Origin: Massospora cicadina
Lineage: Eukaryota > Entomophthoromycota > Entomophthoromycetes > Entomophthorales > Entomophthoraceae
Assembly (NCBI GenBank): GCA_022478985.1
Contig: JAKSZP010004222.1
Location: 52,875-116,874, forward strand
Length of the DNA stretch: 64,000 nt
Direction of reading: 5' to 3'
Positions within the stretch are counted from its first letter, which is position 1, and each line of letters opens with the position of its first letter. The translations under genes and the position numbers were made by a program. The notes under the pieces were generated by a model. The model was not told where the DNA came from, made no database searches, and saw nothing but the letters and a program-made list of their open reading frames with translations. Positions 1 to 11,065 of this stretch are shown here, one piece after another.

Positions 1-940
1 CTTTACATAGTATGACTATATGATTATTTAAGACCACTTATAATTTTATTTAATTTTGTATACCTTTTATATTGGTAGATATCATCACTAAGTTTAGGAA
101 GGTTTTAACCTATTTAATTATTTAAATAGCTACCCAACTTCATGAAAAACCACTCAATATAATGATCAATCAAAAACCACCTGGCCAAAACAAAATTGAA
201 CTTATAAAATTAACAATCACCAGAAACTTGACCAGAGTCATTTTAATCTATAAAATCAACTAAAAACCACCAAACACTAAACCAAAATAATCTGGATCCA
301 TTATATCAACTGATTAGCAATTAATACACAATCTGAAACTGATGCAGAAATGATACAAGTAAGAATTACCATTCACTACACTAAAAACCATCAAAATCTG
401 AAGTCTGATAATCAGCTTAGTAAACTAATCTGGAGTCAAAAACTGATGCAGAATACATAAAGCAAGGATCCCACTAAACATTTAATAAATAACTGATCCA
501 TGATCCAAAATCAGATTCATCAGCTTAGTAAATATCAAGCTACAATCCAAAACTGATACAGAATTGACAGAAAAGCTATGATTCTACCAATCATTTTATT
601 AAAAGTATGATCCAAAATCCAAAGTCCAACGCCTCAACTTAGTAGCATATGATATGCATTCCAAAATCTGATGCAAAAATGACATAAAACTGGGACATTG
701 CCAATCACATCATTGGAAATTCAGGACGACTTTCTTTTATATAGATATATACTAGCTTTGAATCTGCAGCTTTGCTTACAGTAAAAATATTTTTTGGATT
801 TTATTTTGTTATGTGAAATCATATTATCAAGCTAGAGTAAAGATATTAATGTAGCCTGTGCTTTTTATAGTACTGTCAATTGAGATTTATTTATTACCAG
901 ACGATTTTAATTAATTATATTAGTTTTTTTATTTGGAAGG
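1..940. repeat. AT-rich stretch, dispersed repeat relative
   Basis: No coding region is supported here. The stretch resembles 14,090-14,900 in short collinear blocks, for example a shared ...AAGTTTAGGAAG... tract at about 90 and 14,190, with similar runs of AACCACNTGGCCAAAAC. It looks like an old interspersed repeat copy rather than host intergenic DNA, but it is too decayed for me to name a family. Confidence 0.35.
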
Positions 941-1728
941 TGTTGCAGATTTTGCATCCTCTACATCATGGCTCTAATAGTGTGCCAGGCAATAGTTAGG
1001 ACTGTTGACCCTTGCTATTTCACCCTCATCAGCATACTTTAACTGAAAGTCTACAGTGAAAATCCCCAGCCCAGAAGACCAACTTCACCTTAGGCTAATT
1101 AACCCCTCTTTAGATGCACACAGCACGTCCTCAGCTCCCTTCCCAGGTGACCCAACTCCTAGCTACCATAACCCTCATGGTCAACACCTGACATTACCTC
1201 ATTGTGGTGGACAGTTAAGCAAGTTTATTTGGGGCTTCCTTGTAGCTCCAGAAATAAGAGTTGGTAGCTTGACCACTCTCAGGTGCATTAATCTGGCAAC
1301 TAACCTTGGGGATCTCGAGTTTCACTATGCACCAAGGATCTAAGTCAACTTAAAATAATTTTGATTTGGTGAAAAGTGAGAACTATATTAGAGAAATTTT
1401 TAGCTATACATATTTTTGGTGTTTTCTGGAAGTTTACTGCCCACCTATCAAAAATCATTAGCACTTATCATCAGCATCCCACTTAAAAACAATCACTGAT
1501 GGCAACCATTTCCTTTGAATTCTCCTAATTAACGTTGAGTAATAAGTCAATTTATCCTCCAGCATCAATTTACAGTTGATTGTATATAAATTACTAATCT
1601 AAGTTATTATCAGATATATTTAGACCAAATTGCTGGTAATTCTTAACCCTAATCAAGTAATGATTTTTAATTGGCCTCCTGTCAGAAACCTTATCATCCT
1701 GCCAGCAATACAAAATATTTCAGCAAAG
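941..1728 (+). repeat. LTR-like remnant, same family as the insert at 7,381
   Basis: It begins TGTTGCAGATTTTGC and aligns with the LTR-like insert that begins TGTTGCAAAATTG at 7,381. Both share the tract TAGTGTGCCAGGC, a TTTCACC block about 50 bp later, and a downstream TTGTATATAAATT tract. No internal coding region adjoins it, so it may be a solo LTR. The right edge is inferred from where the next recognisable repeat begins. Confidence 0.4.
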
Positions 1729-2719
1729 GTGTTGGGATTTAACCAAAATCCTCCATCCCTGAATCCATTACCCTGAATATTCCTCCATCAGTTGATGAAG
1801 GGAACTTAGTGAATTCAGTCACATAAAGTCTTCTAAAAATGATCACGCTTTTCTAATCATGTAATCTCAGAAGATTTGATCTCTCAGTTAATGAAAAGAT
1901 TAGATCAAAGGTGAGCCTCTACAAAACCTATAAATATTAAGTCTTTTTTGATAATAAAAATTAAGTCTAATTACCCAAGCAAATTAATCAATATTAAGTT
2001 TTTCATATTTTTTCTGGAGATTCCACCAAAGTAATTTTGAGAGAATACTTGCCATTTTTAAAATGTAGTTCAAAACTTCAAAGTGGTGCTCACTACAGTT
2101 GACAATTTGAGTTACACACCAGGGAAAACGTTGATCACCATAATGAGCTCTCTTTTTTAACTCAAAAAGTCGCAGGACCATGAACAGGGTAGTATTTTGC
2201 GCTGGGTTCATTCTACTAGAACCAAAATTCCCATGGAGCCATCTAAGGTGGAATTTCGTGCCAATTTAGTACCCAAAAAACCCAATTAAGTTAATACAAA
2301 TTTTTAAACGCATCCTGAAGCTTTACAAGACACCATCCACAATTATTTAATGCGGTCCTTTTTCCTGGAATCTGTTCTACTTGGTCTCAGGCCAGTGCTG
2401 TGCCCTCTACCATGAGGAACCTATAACAAACCTCTCAGTTTCCCATGGTTAGTACCAGTCCATATTTACGCCAGTTTGTGACCCTGCGTTGTACCATTTA
2501 TTGCAAGTAGTTGGAACACATCATTAAAAATATTCAATCTATTAGAAGGACTTTAACCTTTAAACAAATATGTTTCTTAGTTTTTCAATTCTGCCTTCAA
2601 TTTTAGTTGGATTAATTGAGATGCAATTATTAGTAACATAATCTTCTTAATGACATACAGCAGAAAATTACTCAACTTGACCACAGAATATTAGCTTAAT
2701 TGACTCTCAGTTATATAAT
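1729..2719 (+). repeat. Probable 5' LTR and leader of gypsy-B
   Basis: This segment shares a block with 8,837-9,000: a CCCTGAATCCATTAC tract, a TATTCCTNCATCAG tract, then AGTCTTCTAAANATGATCACGCT. One copy lies upstream of the gypsy-B gag and the other directly after its integrase, as expected of an LTR pair. Similarity fades after about 250 bp, so the exact LTR length and the primer-binding site cannot be fixed. Confidence 0.4.
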
Positions 2720-4315
2720 ATGTTTGGGAAATTCAAGTTGAGTAAGAAGATAAACTTAATCGCCTCTCCAGCTAAAATCAGGTGGTGGAAAAGGAAACTA
2801 GAAATCTCCTCTTCCAATTGGAGAAAATATTCTCCAAACTTTTATCAAGTCAGCAATTTGGAGGAAACCCCTGGAACTATGGGTCCATCTGAGGTTCAAA
2901 GTCCTTGCAGACCAGTGGGTCCCCCTTGACCTATTGAGCCCAATGGACCTATGGGACTTAGAGGACCCAATGTACTTTCTGGATTAGTTTGACCTCCTGA
3001 GCCAGGTGGACCTCCTGGTCTAATAGGGCACTGGACCTCCTGGACCCCCTGGTGCTGTTGAACCTCTAGGGCTCCTCCAACCATCTAACTCCATATGCTC
3101 TGATTCTATATGAGTCAAATAATATTTCACTCCTTGACATGATTGAATGGTTGCAAGTGAAATTTAATAGGGTAGCACTGGCATATAACTTGACTCCAGA
3201 TGGGACACCTATTGACCACCTCTTGTCATCCCAGTCCTTATCTGATGAGATGAATAATATGGGCAAAATGGGCTAAAGATACTTATGTCTTGTTAAAATC
3301 TTGTGAATCTAAAGGGGCTATACTTCAAAGCAAGGTTGATTCCTTGGATATTAAATACCATGCGCAACAAGAGCAAATTTGTAAATTAACACAAAGTTAG
3401 TTTTTAAAATGGACCATCTGAAGTTAAAATATCAAATTAACGATATTTGCACTGAGGTTGCTGATCTGCACCCTTAATATTCTTCCCAAGCCTCCAACTC
3501 TAAATTGTACATCTTCACTCAACCAGAACAGCCTGAGTTTAAGTATTAATGGCTTATGCTCCTAAAAGTTCTAAACCTATATTCAAGGATAAGTATTCTC
3601 CTGGGGAAGGGAGTATCATCCTTTTCTATGTTTATACAAGAAGGCTCTGTGGGAGGCAACGGATCTTCAAAAGATAAATTTATTTGCCCAGTAGTCTAGA
3701 TTGTTTGGCTCAGGACATTATGATTCTTCACCTGATGACTTGCACTACTTGGGATCAAATCAAAGAGGAGTTGCTAAAGGAATTTGGGAGCGAGTAGACC
3801 TTATGCTCTAAAAAACAGGCTTTTATGGGAATACATCCCCTTCAAATTAGACCCAATAAAGACTTTGCACACCAGTTCTATCAAGAGTCGCAGACTTTGG
3901 TGGCCTGTGGTCAGTTAAATCTTGACGATGCTATTACAGCCGTTATGTCCACTTTAACTTCCTGACTCAATTGCAAGTCTACCTGATAAGTGTGAAGAAG
4001 AACCTTTGAAGTATCTTGACCATTAATGAGGTCTTGTTGGAATTACCACCTCATTTCACCAAAATTCCCCACATTTACAATTCTTTGAAGCTGAGTCATC
4101 CTAAAGTGTATGTAATATATAAAAACTCTTGGCTATTCAATGTAAATATTGTCACCGCTACTTCCATACTGAAGACCACTGTTTTAAGAAGAAAGCGGAT
4201 GAGAAGAAAAGGGAGGAAAAATCCAATGAGATCTATCATCTTGATAATGATTCAGGTATACCCAGGGTGACCAAATACCTGTAGAGTATAATAGAGAAGA
4301 ACATTTTTCTTCTTA
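2720..4315 (+). pseudogene. gypsy-B gag with collagen-like tract and CCHC knuckle
   Basis: Gag forms the retrotransposon particle and binds its RNA. Near 2,880-3,080 the translation is a Gly/Pro-rich, collagen-like run (GPS, GPM, GPN, GGPPG) broken by stops. Around 3,590-4,030 there is retrotransposon-gag-like sequence, including WDQIKEELLKEFGS. At 4,141-4,182 a perfect zinc knuckle, CKYCHRYFHTEDHC (C-x2-C-x4-H-x4-C), is followed by a lysine-rich segment. The frame changes several times and in-frame stops are frequent, so this is a pseudogene. The knuckle frame differs from the longest open frame around it. The order coil or linker, collagen-like tract, matrix domain and knuckle matches the gag of gypsy-A at 31.3-33.4 kb. 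Confidence 0.75.
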
Positions 4316-4383
4316 TGCCTTGTCATCCTTGTTGGCGCTACCTTCACAATTTGGAAGTATGACCACTCACATTGATCTTTGAG

Positions 4384-4660
4384 TAAACCAGGCCAAAGCT
4401 ATGGCCATCATCCTCAATACTAGCTCTCATGTGAATGTAGTCTCATCTAAGTTGACCAAGTGGATCAAACTTACTCCAGATATATCCCATTTTGAGGAGT
4501 ATGGAAAAGCAGGACCCCAGAGTATGGGGTCAATTGGAGCTTTTTCGTCACCTCCCTTAAAGATCAGAAGGTTAAAATTTAAGGTACCTGCGATTGTTTT
4601 GAGTAATTTGAGTTATGACCTCCTTTTTGGGGACCCAATTTTTACAGGAATTTGACAGAA
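4384..4660 (+). pseudogene. gypsy-B aspartic protease
   Basis: This retropepsin-like domain would cut the Gag-Pol polyprotein. The open segment begins near 4,401 and contains NTSSHVNVVS at about 4,416, where the active family has D-T/S-G/S. The aspartate is therefore replaced by asparagine. Downstream SIGAFSSPPLKI and AIVLSNLSYDLLFGDPIF match the second half of the fold, the latter being the usual ILG-like end. It lies between the gag knuckle and the reverse transcriptase, as expected. Loss of the catalytic aspartate suggests it is inactive. Confidence 0.7.
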
Positions 4661-5149
4661 TCATTAGTTACCCTGACTCTTCTCTATCCCTTTTGAGGTA
4701 TTGGGCTACATTATTTTTATCTGAACATGCTCTTATTCAACATACCAATCGTCAGGTTTGTTTGTTGGAATGGAAAAAGGTACCATTCTATACAGTATCA
4801 TGTTTAAGGACCTCAAGTAAAAATTACCTCCAAAGATGGCTGAAATTGAAGTAAATATGCTCATCTTCTTCCAAAATACCGTTGTTATTCCTCCAAAATC
4901 TCAGAAAATTGTTGACATCTCTTTACATTTCTTTATTCCCAAGGGACATTTATTACAGATCCAGGGAGTTTCAAACCCTTCTGTAAAGAAGATTTTGCCT
5001 TGTCCAAGGGTGCTGAACTGTGCTTATTCAGGAGCGTTGCTCATTTTACTGGAAAAACTTATTAATGAACCAAAAAGTGTGTATCAAAAGACTCCAATAG
5101 CCTATGTTAAACTATTACCCCTTTCTCAGATTCATTGTTAAGAATTTTG

Positions 5150-6620
5150 GGAGTTTATAAGAATTTGGATTTAAATCCAATCAGAAAACTCTTACTGTGG
5201 GTCCTGCAATTGGAAGCCATCTTACTATGGACCATGAAACTAGTGAACCAACAATTAAAAAATCTTATGATATTTTTGCAAAGAATACCTATGATTTTAA
5301 TAATATGAATGGAGTGATGTATACCATTGAAAATGGGGAGCATCCTCCTATCCAGGATAAGCCTTATTATAATTCAAAGGTCAAGGTGGTTCAAATCTCC
5401 AAGGAATTAGATCAATTACTGAAATCCAGATTATTGAGAACCTCCAATAGTCTGTGGGCCTCACTGTTCTTTTTGGTGAAGAATAAAGATGGCTCTCACC
5501 AGGTGGTTATGGATTATTGTAGGTTAAATATGATTACTCATTGAGATAGCTAACCCTTACCAAGGTGATGATTACTTTCAGTTGCTTGCTGGCACTATAT
5601 GCTTTTATGCAATAGATTTAGCCAGTGGTTATTGGAAGATCAAGTAGCTCCAGAAGACCAGGCCAAATGTGCTTTGATTTCTACCAAGGGCATGTATGAA
5701 CCAACCCATATACCTCAAGGGCTGAGCAATGCTCCAGCCACTTTTCAGAGGGCCATGAATGGAATGCTCTGTGATTTAGAGCTGACCTGCGTCCTGGTAT
5801 ACTAAGATGGCATTACCATGTTTTTTAAAGAAATTTACCAAGAATTTGGACCACTTATAAGAAGTCCTTAAACAAATTTGAAATTCTTAAAGCTTAAACC
5901 TTACAAATGTTCCTTCTTCAAGAATGAAATGGAGTTCTTAAGCCACAAGGTTTTGGCTAAATGGTTAACCTCTACCAAACAAAATTGCAACAATTAGTCA
6001 AGTGTCTCCTCCAGACTTTTTGCAGAATATACAGGACTTCTTAGGTATGGTAAGATATTATTGACAGTTAATACCTAAATTTGCCAATCTGACTAAACCT
6101 CTATTCCATTTACTACAAAAAGGTGAGTTTTTGAGTGGGGCTCTGCTCAAGAGCAACCATTCAATTATCTCAGAACTGCTCTCAACAAAGCGCCTGTTTT
6201 TATCCATCATCAATTTAATAAGCATTTTTTGTATAATAACATATGTAGTGTTGCTATTGGAGCTATCCTTTCTCAGTACAATGAGGATTGAATTGACCAA
6301 TCTGTGGCCTCCTACAGCAAGACCCTATCTAAAGTTGAGCGAAATTGCAGCGTTACCAAATGGAGTACCTAGATGTAATTATGGCAATTAAACCCTTCTG
6401 ACCCTTCTTATATGGCAACCACTTTTATGTTGTTAATTACCATACTTCTCTAAGATGGTTACAAGTTATGAGGGATCTGGATGGGAAGTTGGCTCGGTGT
6501 GTCTTATGATTGCAAATTAATGATTTTCAATCATTCATTGTTCAGGTATTAAACATCAAAATGCCAGTGGCCTATCTTGGTTGCCTGTGCTAGCCTTAAT
6601 ATCATAAAGAAGGAGTGATT
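5150..6620 (+). pseudogene. gypsy-B reverse transcriptase and RNase H
   Basis: RT and RNase H copy the element RNA into DNA. The RT N-terminal part (about 5,197-5,544) includes SLWASLFFLVKNKDGSHQVV and DYCRLN. After a frameshift, 5,600-5,805 gives APEDQAKCALISTKGMYEP and LSNAPATFQRAMNG. The catalytic YxDD box reads Y-stop-D-G near 5,800. RNase H follows at about 6,150-6,580, with a connection segment and KLARCVL, the equivalent of the GRLARW motif. Multiple stops and shifts are present. The motif order and spacing are diagnostic of Ty3/gypsy. Confidence 0.8.
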
Positions 6621-7380
6621 ATCTGATCTAATTGGATGATTGGAGCTTGGGATAAAGAGTTTAAAAAAGATTGAGCTTTTCTTAAAATCATTACCAAGGA
6701 CACCATGATACAAGAAGGGTCTTTGTATAATAAAGTCAACTCCAAATGGCTACCATTTTTACACCCAAATTCATGGGTCTAACGCTATTATGGAAGGGCA
6801 TAGTAAGTAGGTCATGGTGGCCTGAAGAAGACTAAGGAGTGGTTAAAATCCAGATACTATTAGAATAACATGACTGCTTCTATTGAGTAAACTCTGGATG
6901 TATGACTCATCTGTAAAAGCCATGGTGCTTTTAATCCTAATTACCAACATCAAGTGATTCCACTGACTAAAGCTTTTAAAGTAGTAAGTATTAATGTTAT
7001 ATGACTTTTGTCTTGAGGTTGCATGGTCACTAAAACTTTATTATGGCCGTTGACATTTTACTAAATGGCAAAAAGCCATCTCATTTGCTACTTTCTCTGG
7101 TAAATTATTGCCTTGTTACTCTACCATCAAATACTCACCCAACATGGGTGTCCCAAGGTCCTTATGTTGGACAATGGGACTAATTTTTAAATTCCCAACT
7201 TATACAAGAATTGTTAAGGTTGTTTAATACTTCTCAACAGTTCATCGTCCCCTATCACCTATCAACAAATGGGGCTATTGAGCGAGTCAACGGAACCTTA
7301 GTCTCCAAGTTTTGAGAAAGATGGCTTCCTCTGACCCATCTCAGTGGAACTCTTATTTACCTAGTGCTTTGTTTTCTTAC

Positions 7381-8344
7381 TGTTGCAAAATTGACCCTGG
7401 GCTCCACTAGTGTGCCAGGCCAACCAGTATGAAAACTGATGGCCCTTTGCTGTTTCACCTTCATTGGTGTACCAACTCCTATATTATCTACTTCTACCTC
7501 ACTGGGTATTAGCCACAGAGAAGTAAAAGTATGATAAGGAGGAGGTATGGGAGCTGGCAGCACCGCCCACTCCAGGTGTGATTACCCGCGCCTCTCAGGG
7601 ATCCCTAACCTATCTACTTCTACCCTACAAGTCTTAGCACTATAAAGTAAAAGTAAGAATGGTGTGAGAGAGATGTTTATTAGGAGGGAATGAACAACTA
7701 TTTATACTACTTTCAGGGCTACTGCACCCAAGTACTCTTTGGCCAATCATCTTCTGGAAAACCCATTGACCTCTAGATTCCAAACCTCTATCAGATTATA
7801 AACTTTTATTCAGTCATCCTCATAGCAATTCCCTCCAGATCTGCTCATCTGATCACTGAATATTTAATTAGGTTAATCCATCCTCAGCATAAGTCGCTGG
7901 TCAATTGTATATAAATTCATAATTAAATAGACATTGAGCATCCTTGGCATGAGTCACCAGTACTCCAAATTAGATGTAAATTCATAAATGATTGTTAACG
8001 AATACTTTGACTTTCTGCCAGAAAATCCCACAATCATTTCTTATGGCAGTTGGCATAGGGATAAGATTTTGACGACTCAAACTATAGTTAGCAAAATCAT
8101 TCGTTAGATGCTGTAACTGAGTACAGCAGTATTCCCCTGAAAATTCCCACAATAGTTAGCAAAATCATTGTTAGATGCTGGTAACTCAATACAGCAGCTT
8201 TTCACCAGAAATTCTACAATCACAATAGTAGAGCTGAACTGGGAATCCGCTGAACCTAAACAATTATTATTATTTTTATACCATTAAATAGTATCAAACT
8301 AGGCAATTAGCTGGCAATTACGCCCAACTAACCAAAACCCCTAA
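7381..8344 (+). mobile_element. LTR-like insertion inside gypsy-B integrase
   Basis: The integrase reading frame stops making sense at 7,381, where the sequence starts TGTTGC, and makes sense again at about 8,348. The roughly 960-bp insert is homologous to 941-1,728. No pol genes lie inside, so a solo LTR is the simplest reading. The flanks CTTAC and GATAC match at three of five bases, a weak and possibly decayed target duplication. Confidence 0.55.
8084..8220 (+). repeat. Two-unit tandem duplication, 68-bp period
   Basis: ATAGTTAGCAAAATCAT occurs at 8,084 and again at 8,152, each followed by a TTAGATGCTG...ACAGCAG block and then a CCTGAAAATTC or CCAGAAATTC end. The duplication lies within the inserted LTR and may be a duplicated regulatory block. 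Confidence 0.75.
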
Positions 8345-8836
8345 TTGGATACTATCAGAATGGTTCATCTGGTTAAAACCCTGACACTTACCAGAATCAG
8401 TTGCCATCAAAATAATAAGATGTCACCTTTTAAGTGTGTCTATGGGAAAGATCCTTCAGTATCCCTTATGTGTTCAGGAAATACCTTGATAAAAAGTGTT
8501 CCAGAAAACTTCAATTTAGTTATGAGGAATCTTCCTGATGAAATAATATGCCTACAAGCTCAAGCGATGAGGTCAATTAAAAATGACCACTAAAAGAAAA
8601 CCCTTAGGAGTAACTAACATAAGCCCACTTTACCTAGATATCATATAGGAGATTACGTTATATACTATCATTCTCAGCCTGGTGGGTGAATAAAAATTAG
8701 AATTTAACTTTTTGGGTCCCTATAAATTCATTTTATAAAGAGGGCTTGAGTATTCAATTGTTCATGCTGATACAGTTATAGTTTTTTGTGTCCATCCCAG
8801 TTTTCGAGGATGCATCCTCCATTATACCTGCTTATT

Positions 8837-9070
8837 GGGGTGGGAAGTTTCAGGACTTTGCCAAATTCTTCTGTCCCTGAATCCATTACTTCATATATTC
8901 CTACATCAGCTTATGAGGGGGAACTTTGTGAATTTGGTCTCATCAAGTCTTCTAAACATGATCACGCTTATCCCAATTGTCAGGATTCTGGCCTGAAGTG
9001 AATATTTGAGAAAAATGGATGATAGGATTTGATCCTTATTTCTAGCTTATATAATAAATATTATTATCAG
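8837..9070 (+). repeat. Probable start of gypsy-B 3' LTR
   Basis: It follows the integrase C-terminus and aligns with 1,729-1,960. A G-rich tract at 8,837-8,845 could be the remains of the polypurine tract and LTR edge. The far edge is not recognisable. From 9,070 to 9,260 I see only AT-rich sequence. Confidence 0.4.
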
Positions 9071-9260
9071 GAAATATACCCCAATTAACTTTACCTAAAC
9101 TTCCCAATATTAGGATCAGAACCCAACCTGAAAAGGCAGTCAAATATTGTTCAACTGACATGACCAGAGCGTTTCATAATCCCCAGAGTAACAAATAGGT
9201 TTTATCTTGGCTTGGACATGCTTTATAATTCCCAAATATACTGGCCCTCAAACCTTTCTA

Positions 9261-9500
9261 TTATTATTATTATTATTATTTTGGTAAACTAAGCCAACAG
9301 TTCCGCTAAGCTAGGCATCTATAACCTAGTAAATTTCTTATCTCCCTCTTATACTATATCACTGTTGCCTATCCTGAATTCCCTTTCCTATCCCACTTTT
9401 AGCCTTAAGGTACTATAGCTACCTTAAAGCTCTATTTTAAAAAAAATATATTTTGGCAGGTCTACCACTTTAACAACCTCACTTGGATATGCCAAACTAG
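9261..9500 (+). repeat. LTR-like remnant with a TTA microsatellite
   Basis: A TTA repeat of about seven units occupies about 9,260-9,281. The following 200 bp resemble 11,660-11,800: both contain a TCCCACTTT(T)AGC block, then AAGGT, CTATA and TACCT. The pair may be two LTR remnants in the same orientation. No coding region is recognised between 9,500 and 9,920; a short duplicated GGGCCTCAAA-CCCAGG unit sits at 9,807-9,846. Confidence 0.35.
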
Positions 9501-9921
9501 GAGTTTTTCACATGATTGAAGAATTTAGTTTATTAAAGTACACCTTTTTATCCATTGCTTATGTAATAGGAACCCTGCCTATTTCTTATCAGACAGATGG
9601 TATAACAACATCTATGTTTTAACAAAAATGGTGCTCCCTTCCAGGTGCTCCCAAGCCCCCATGAGGGCTACAACCAAGGAAGGAGAAGGAACGGTCCTCA
9701 TCCTGGGTCTCTGCCCAACTCTCATAAAGCAATCAAAGACCAGGAGGGTTTTCAGTAGGATTAGTTGGGGGTTTCTCCAGATAGTCTAATTTTTCTTTAA
9801 AACCTGGGCCTCAAAACCCAGGATAAATTTGGGCCTCAAACCCAGGTTAAAATGGGGCCATTCCCCTAATGTTCTTATAATACTATCATTAATATAATTA
9901 TTTTTACTACCCCTAGCATCT

Positions 9922-10769
9922 TTTTTTTAGCACTAGGTGGTCCCAACCTAATGGGGGGATACACTAATTTTTAATTAATCATATCTGAGCTCCTAAGAGC
10001 TTGAGGCGAAGGCAGTGGTAAGATGAGGTGTCAAGAAAGTGTGGGGTGAAGTTTTTCCAGAGACAGGTGTCCACTCAAACTGACTTATTGGCCCATGGTT
10101 ACATGGTAAATACTCACAGTGCAATCTTGAAATGAAATTATAAATGGGTGATCATATGGGCAGCGTCCACAGTTTAGAGTCAAAAGTGACACAATAATGA
10201 GTTATAGATAGTCCATATCAATATGCCAAATGACAAGACCCATAATGATTGGGAACAACTGAGAAAGTGAGAGGTTGAACATGAAGTCCTAAACAGTGTT
10301 CCATACCCAGGGTTCTGTTTGCAGGAGTTTGCGGACCTTGTTCCAGAAAGGGGCTATGAGGGGGCAAGTAAAGAAGCGGTGGAGGCGGGTGTCTATCAGC
10401 TCTGCGCATTGTGGGCAGCTCTTATTGTAGAAGATGGGACCCATTTGATCCCCTGTCCTGTATGAGCAGTGTAGAACTCGCCACAGTGTATTTGACATTT
10501 TTGTTGAAAGAACAGGGTGGGTAACATCTTTCCAAAGCTCCCTGAGATTTCATTTCACATCAGGGGGTAGGAGTTCAAGGAGACGAGGCAGCATTGGGGG
10601 TCTGTTCAATGAGTGGAGGAGGGAGATAACAATTCTCCCATTGTGGACCAGGGTGTGATGTCAGGGGCTGATCCCAGGGCCCCTCCATTTATAAGGGAAG
10701 GTATGTACACCCGCACCCCTACCCTCTTAATCGCAAGGAGAGCCTGGTTCCAGTAAAAACTTGATGAGG
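9922..10769 (-). mobile_element. LINE-B, 5'-truncated copy
   Basis: On the minus strand this 848-bp segment carries the C-terminal part of a LINE ORF2, a 3' untranslated region and an A-rich end (CTAAAAAAAA). It is flanked by a 15-bp imperfect duplication, CTACCCCTAGCATCT at 9,907-9,921 and CTAACTCTAGTATCT at 10,770-10,784 (12 of 15 identical), which supports insertion by target-primed reverse transcription. The last ~30 bases before the A tail (GGTTGGGACCACCTAGTGC) recur at the 3' ends of the retroposons at 48,517 and 62,119. The family differs from LINE-A, which ends in a TTTAAAAA repeat. Confidence 0.7.
10218..10500 (-). pseudogene. LINE-B ORF2 C-terminal zinc-binding domain
   Basis: The minus-strand translation starts MSNTLWRVLHCSYRTG and contains CPQCAELIDTRLHRFFTC, a C-x2-C-x8-H-x4-C arrangement followed by APFWNKV. 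This matches the zinc-binding domain at the C-terminus of LINE reverse transcriptases; the equivalent in LINE-A reads CVMCGQYGTLFHRLEKC. The frame stops at 10,218, but similarity of the IMGLVIWHIDMDYL kind continues in another frame. Only the ORF2 tail is kept, so the copy has no RT. Confidence 0.7.
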
Positions 10770-10834
10770 CTAACTCTAGTATCTAATTTTAATCAAGAAC
10801 ACTCCCTGGGACCCATACCCAATGTCAAAGATAA

Positions 10835-11065
10835 TCCCTAATGGTTTTCTAAAATGCCAGAAATTGATGCCAATGATCACTCAAAATAGGCCTGGCGTTC
10901 AGTTTCCCTGCCGCCTATTTTCCTTCCAAAACATTTTCCTAATGCCAACTCCAATGCTAATGCTCTTTCTGGGGTCAAATCCCTAAATGATTTTTCTTAA
11001 AACACAGGCAATCAATGCCAAAGTTTGCTCAAAATTAGCCAGACATTCAGTTCCCCGCCGCCTTT
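10835..11065 (+). repeat. Two imperfect direct repeats, 146-bp period
   Basis: Two units starting CCCTAA(A)TG at 10,835 and 10,981 both run through ATGCCA...CTCAAAAT and end CAGTTNCCC-GCCGCC at 10,915 and 11,062. There is no convincing reading frame. The stretch 11,065-11,560 holds no recognised feature. Confidence 0.55.

Larger units (their letters stand above)
6690..8830 (+). pseudogene. gypsy-B integrase, split by an LTR insertion
   Basis: Integrase joins element DNA to the chromosome. The zinc-binding region has GHGGLKKTKEWLKSRYYW at about 6,810-6,860. The catalytic core reads HGCPKVLMLDNGTNF near 7,140-7,185 and then a HLSTNGAIERVNGTL-type segment at about 7,250-7,300, the equivalent of YHPQTDGQ-ERVN. 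The frame is interrupted at 7,380 by an inserted LTR. It resumes at about 8,348 with NNKMSPFKCVYGKDPS, the usual SPF-YG-P motif after the core. The C-terminal part runs to about 8,830. Stops and shifts are frequent. Confidence 0.8.
1729..9070 (+). mobile_element. Gypsy-B: degraded Ty3/gypsy retrotransposon
   Basis: Reading left to right on the plus strand, the segment holds gag with a CCHC knuckle, aspartic protease, reverse transcriptase, RNase H and integrase. That order (integrase last) defines Ty3/gypsy. Every gene contains several stops and frameshifts, so the copy is dead. Its gag, protease and RT resemble those of the minus-strand gypsy-A, so the two belong to related lineages. An LTR-like insert at 7,381-8,344 splits its integrase. 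The ends are approximate because the LTRs are badly decayed. Confidence 0.85.

Noticed and set aside
1056..1343. 95-codon open frame on the plus strand
   Set aside because: It lies in an LTR-like repeat shared with 7,381-7,500, where the frame is not kept, and it has no recognisable domain.
2896..3084. Gly/Pro-rich open frame on the minus strand
   Set aside because: It is the antisense shadow of the collagen-like gag tract; the flanking gag and the CCHC knuckle are on the plus strand.
9430..9610. Possible integrase fragment ending in SYQTDG upstream of LINE-B
   Set aside because: Only six residues resemble the YHPQTDG motif and the preceding translation does not fit an integrase core.
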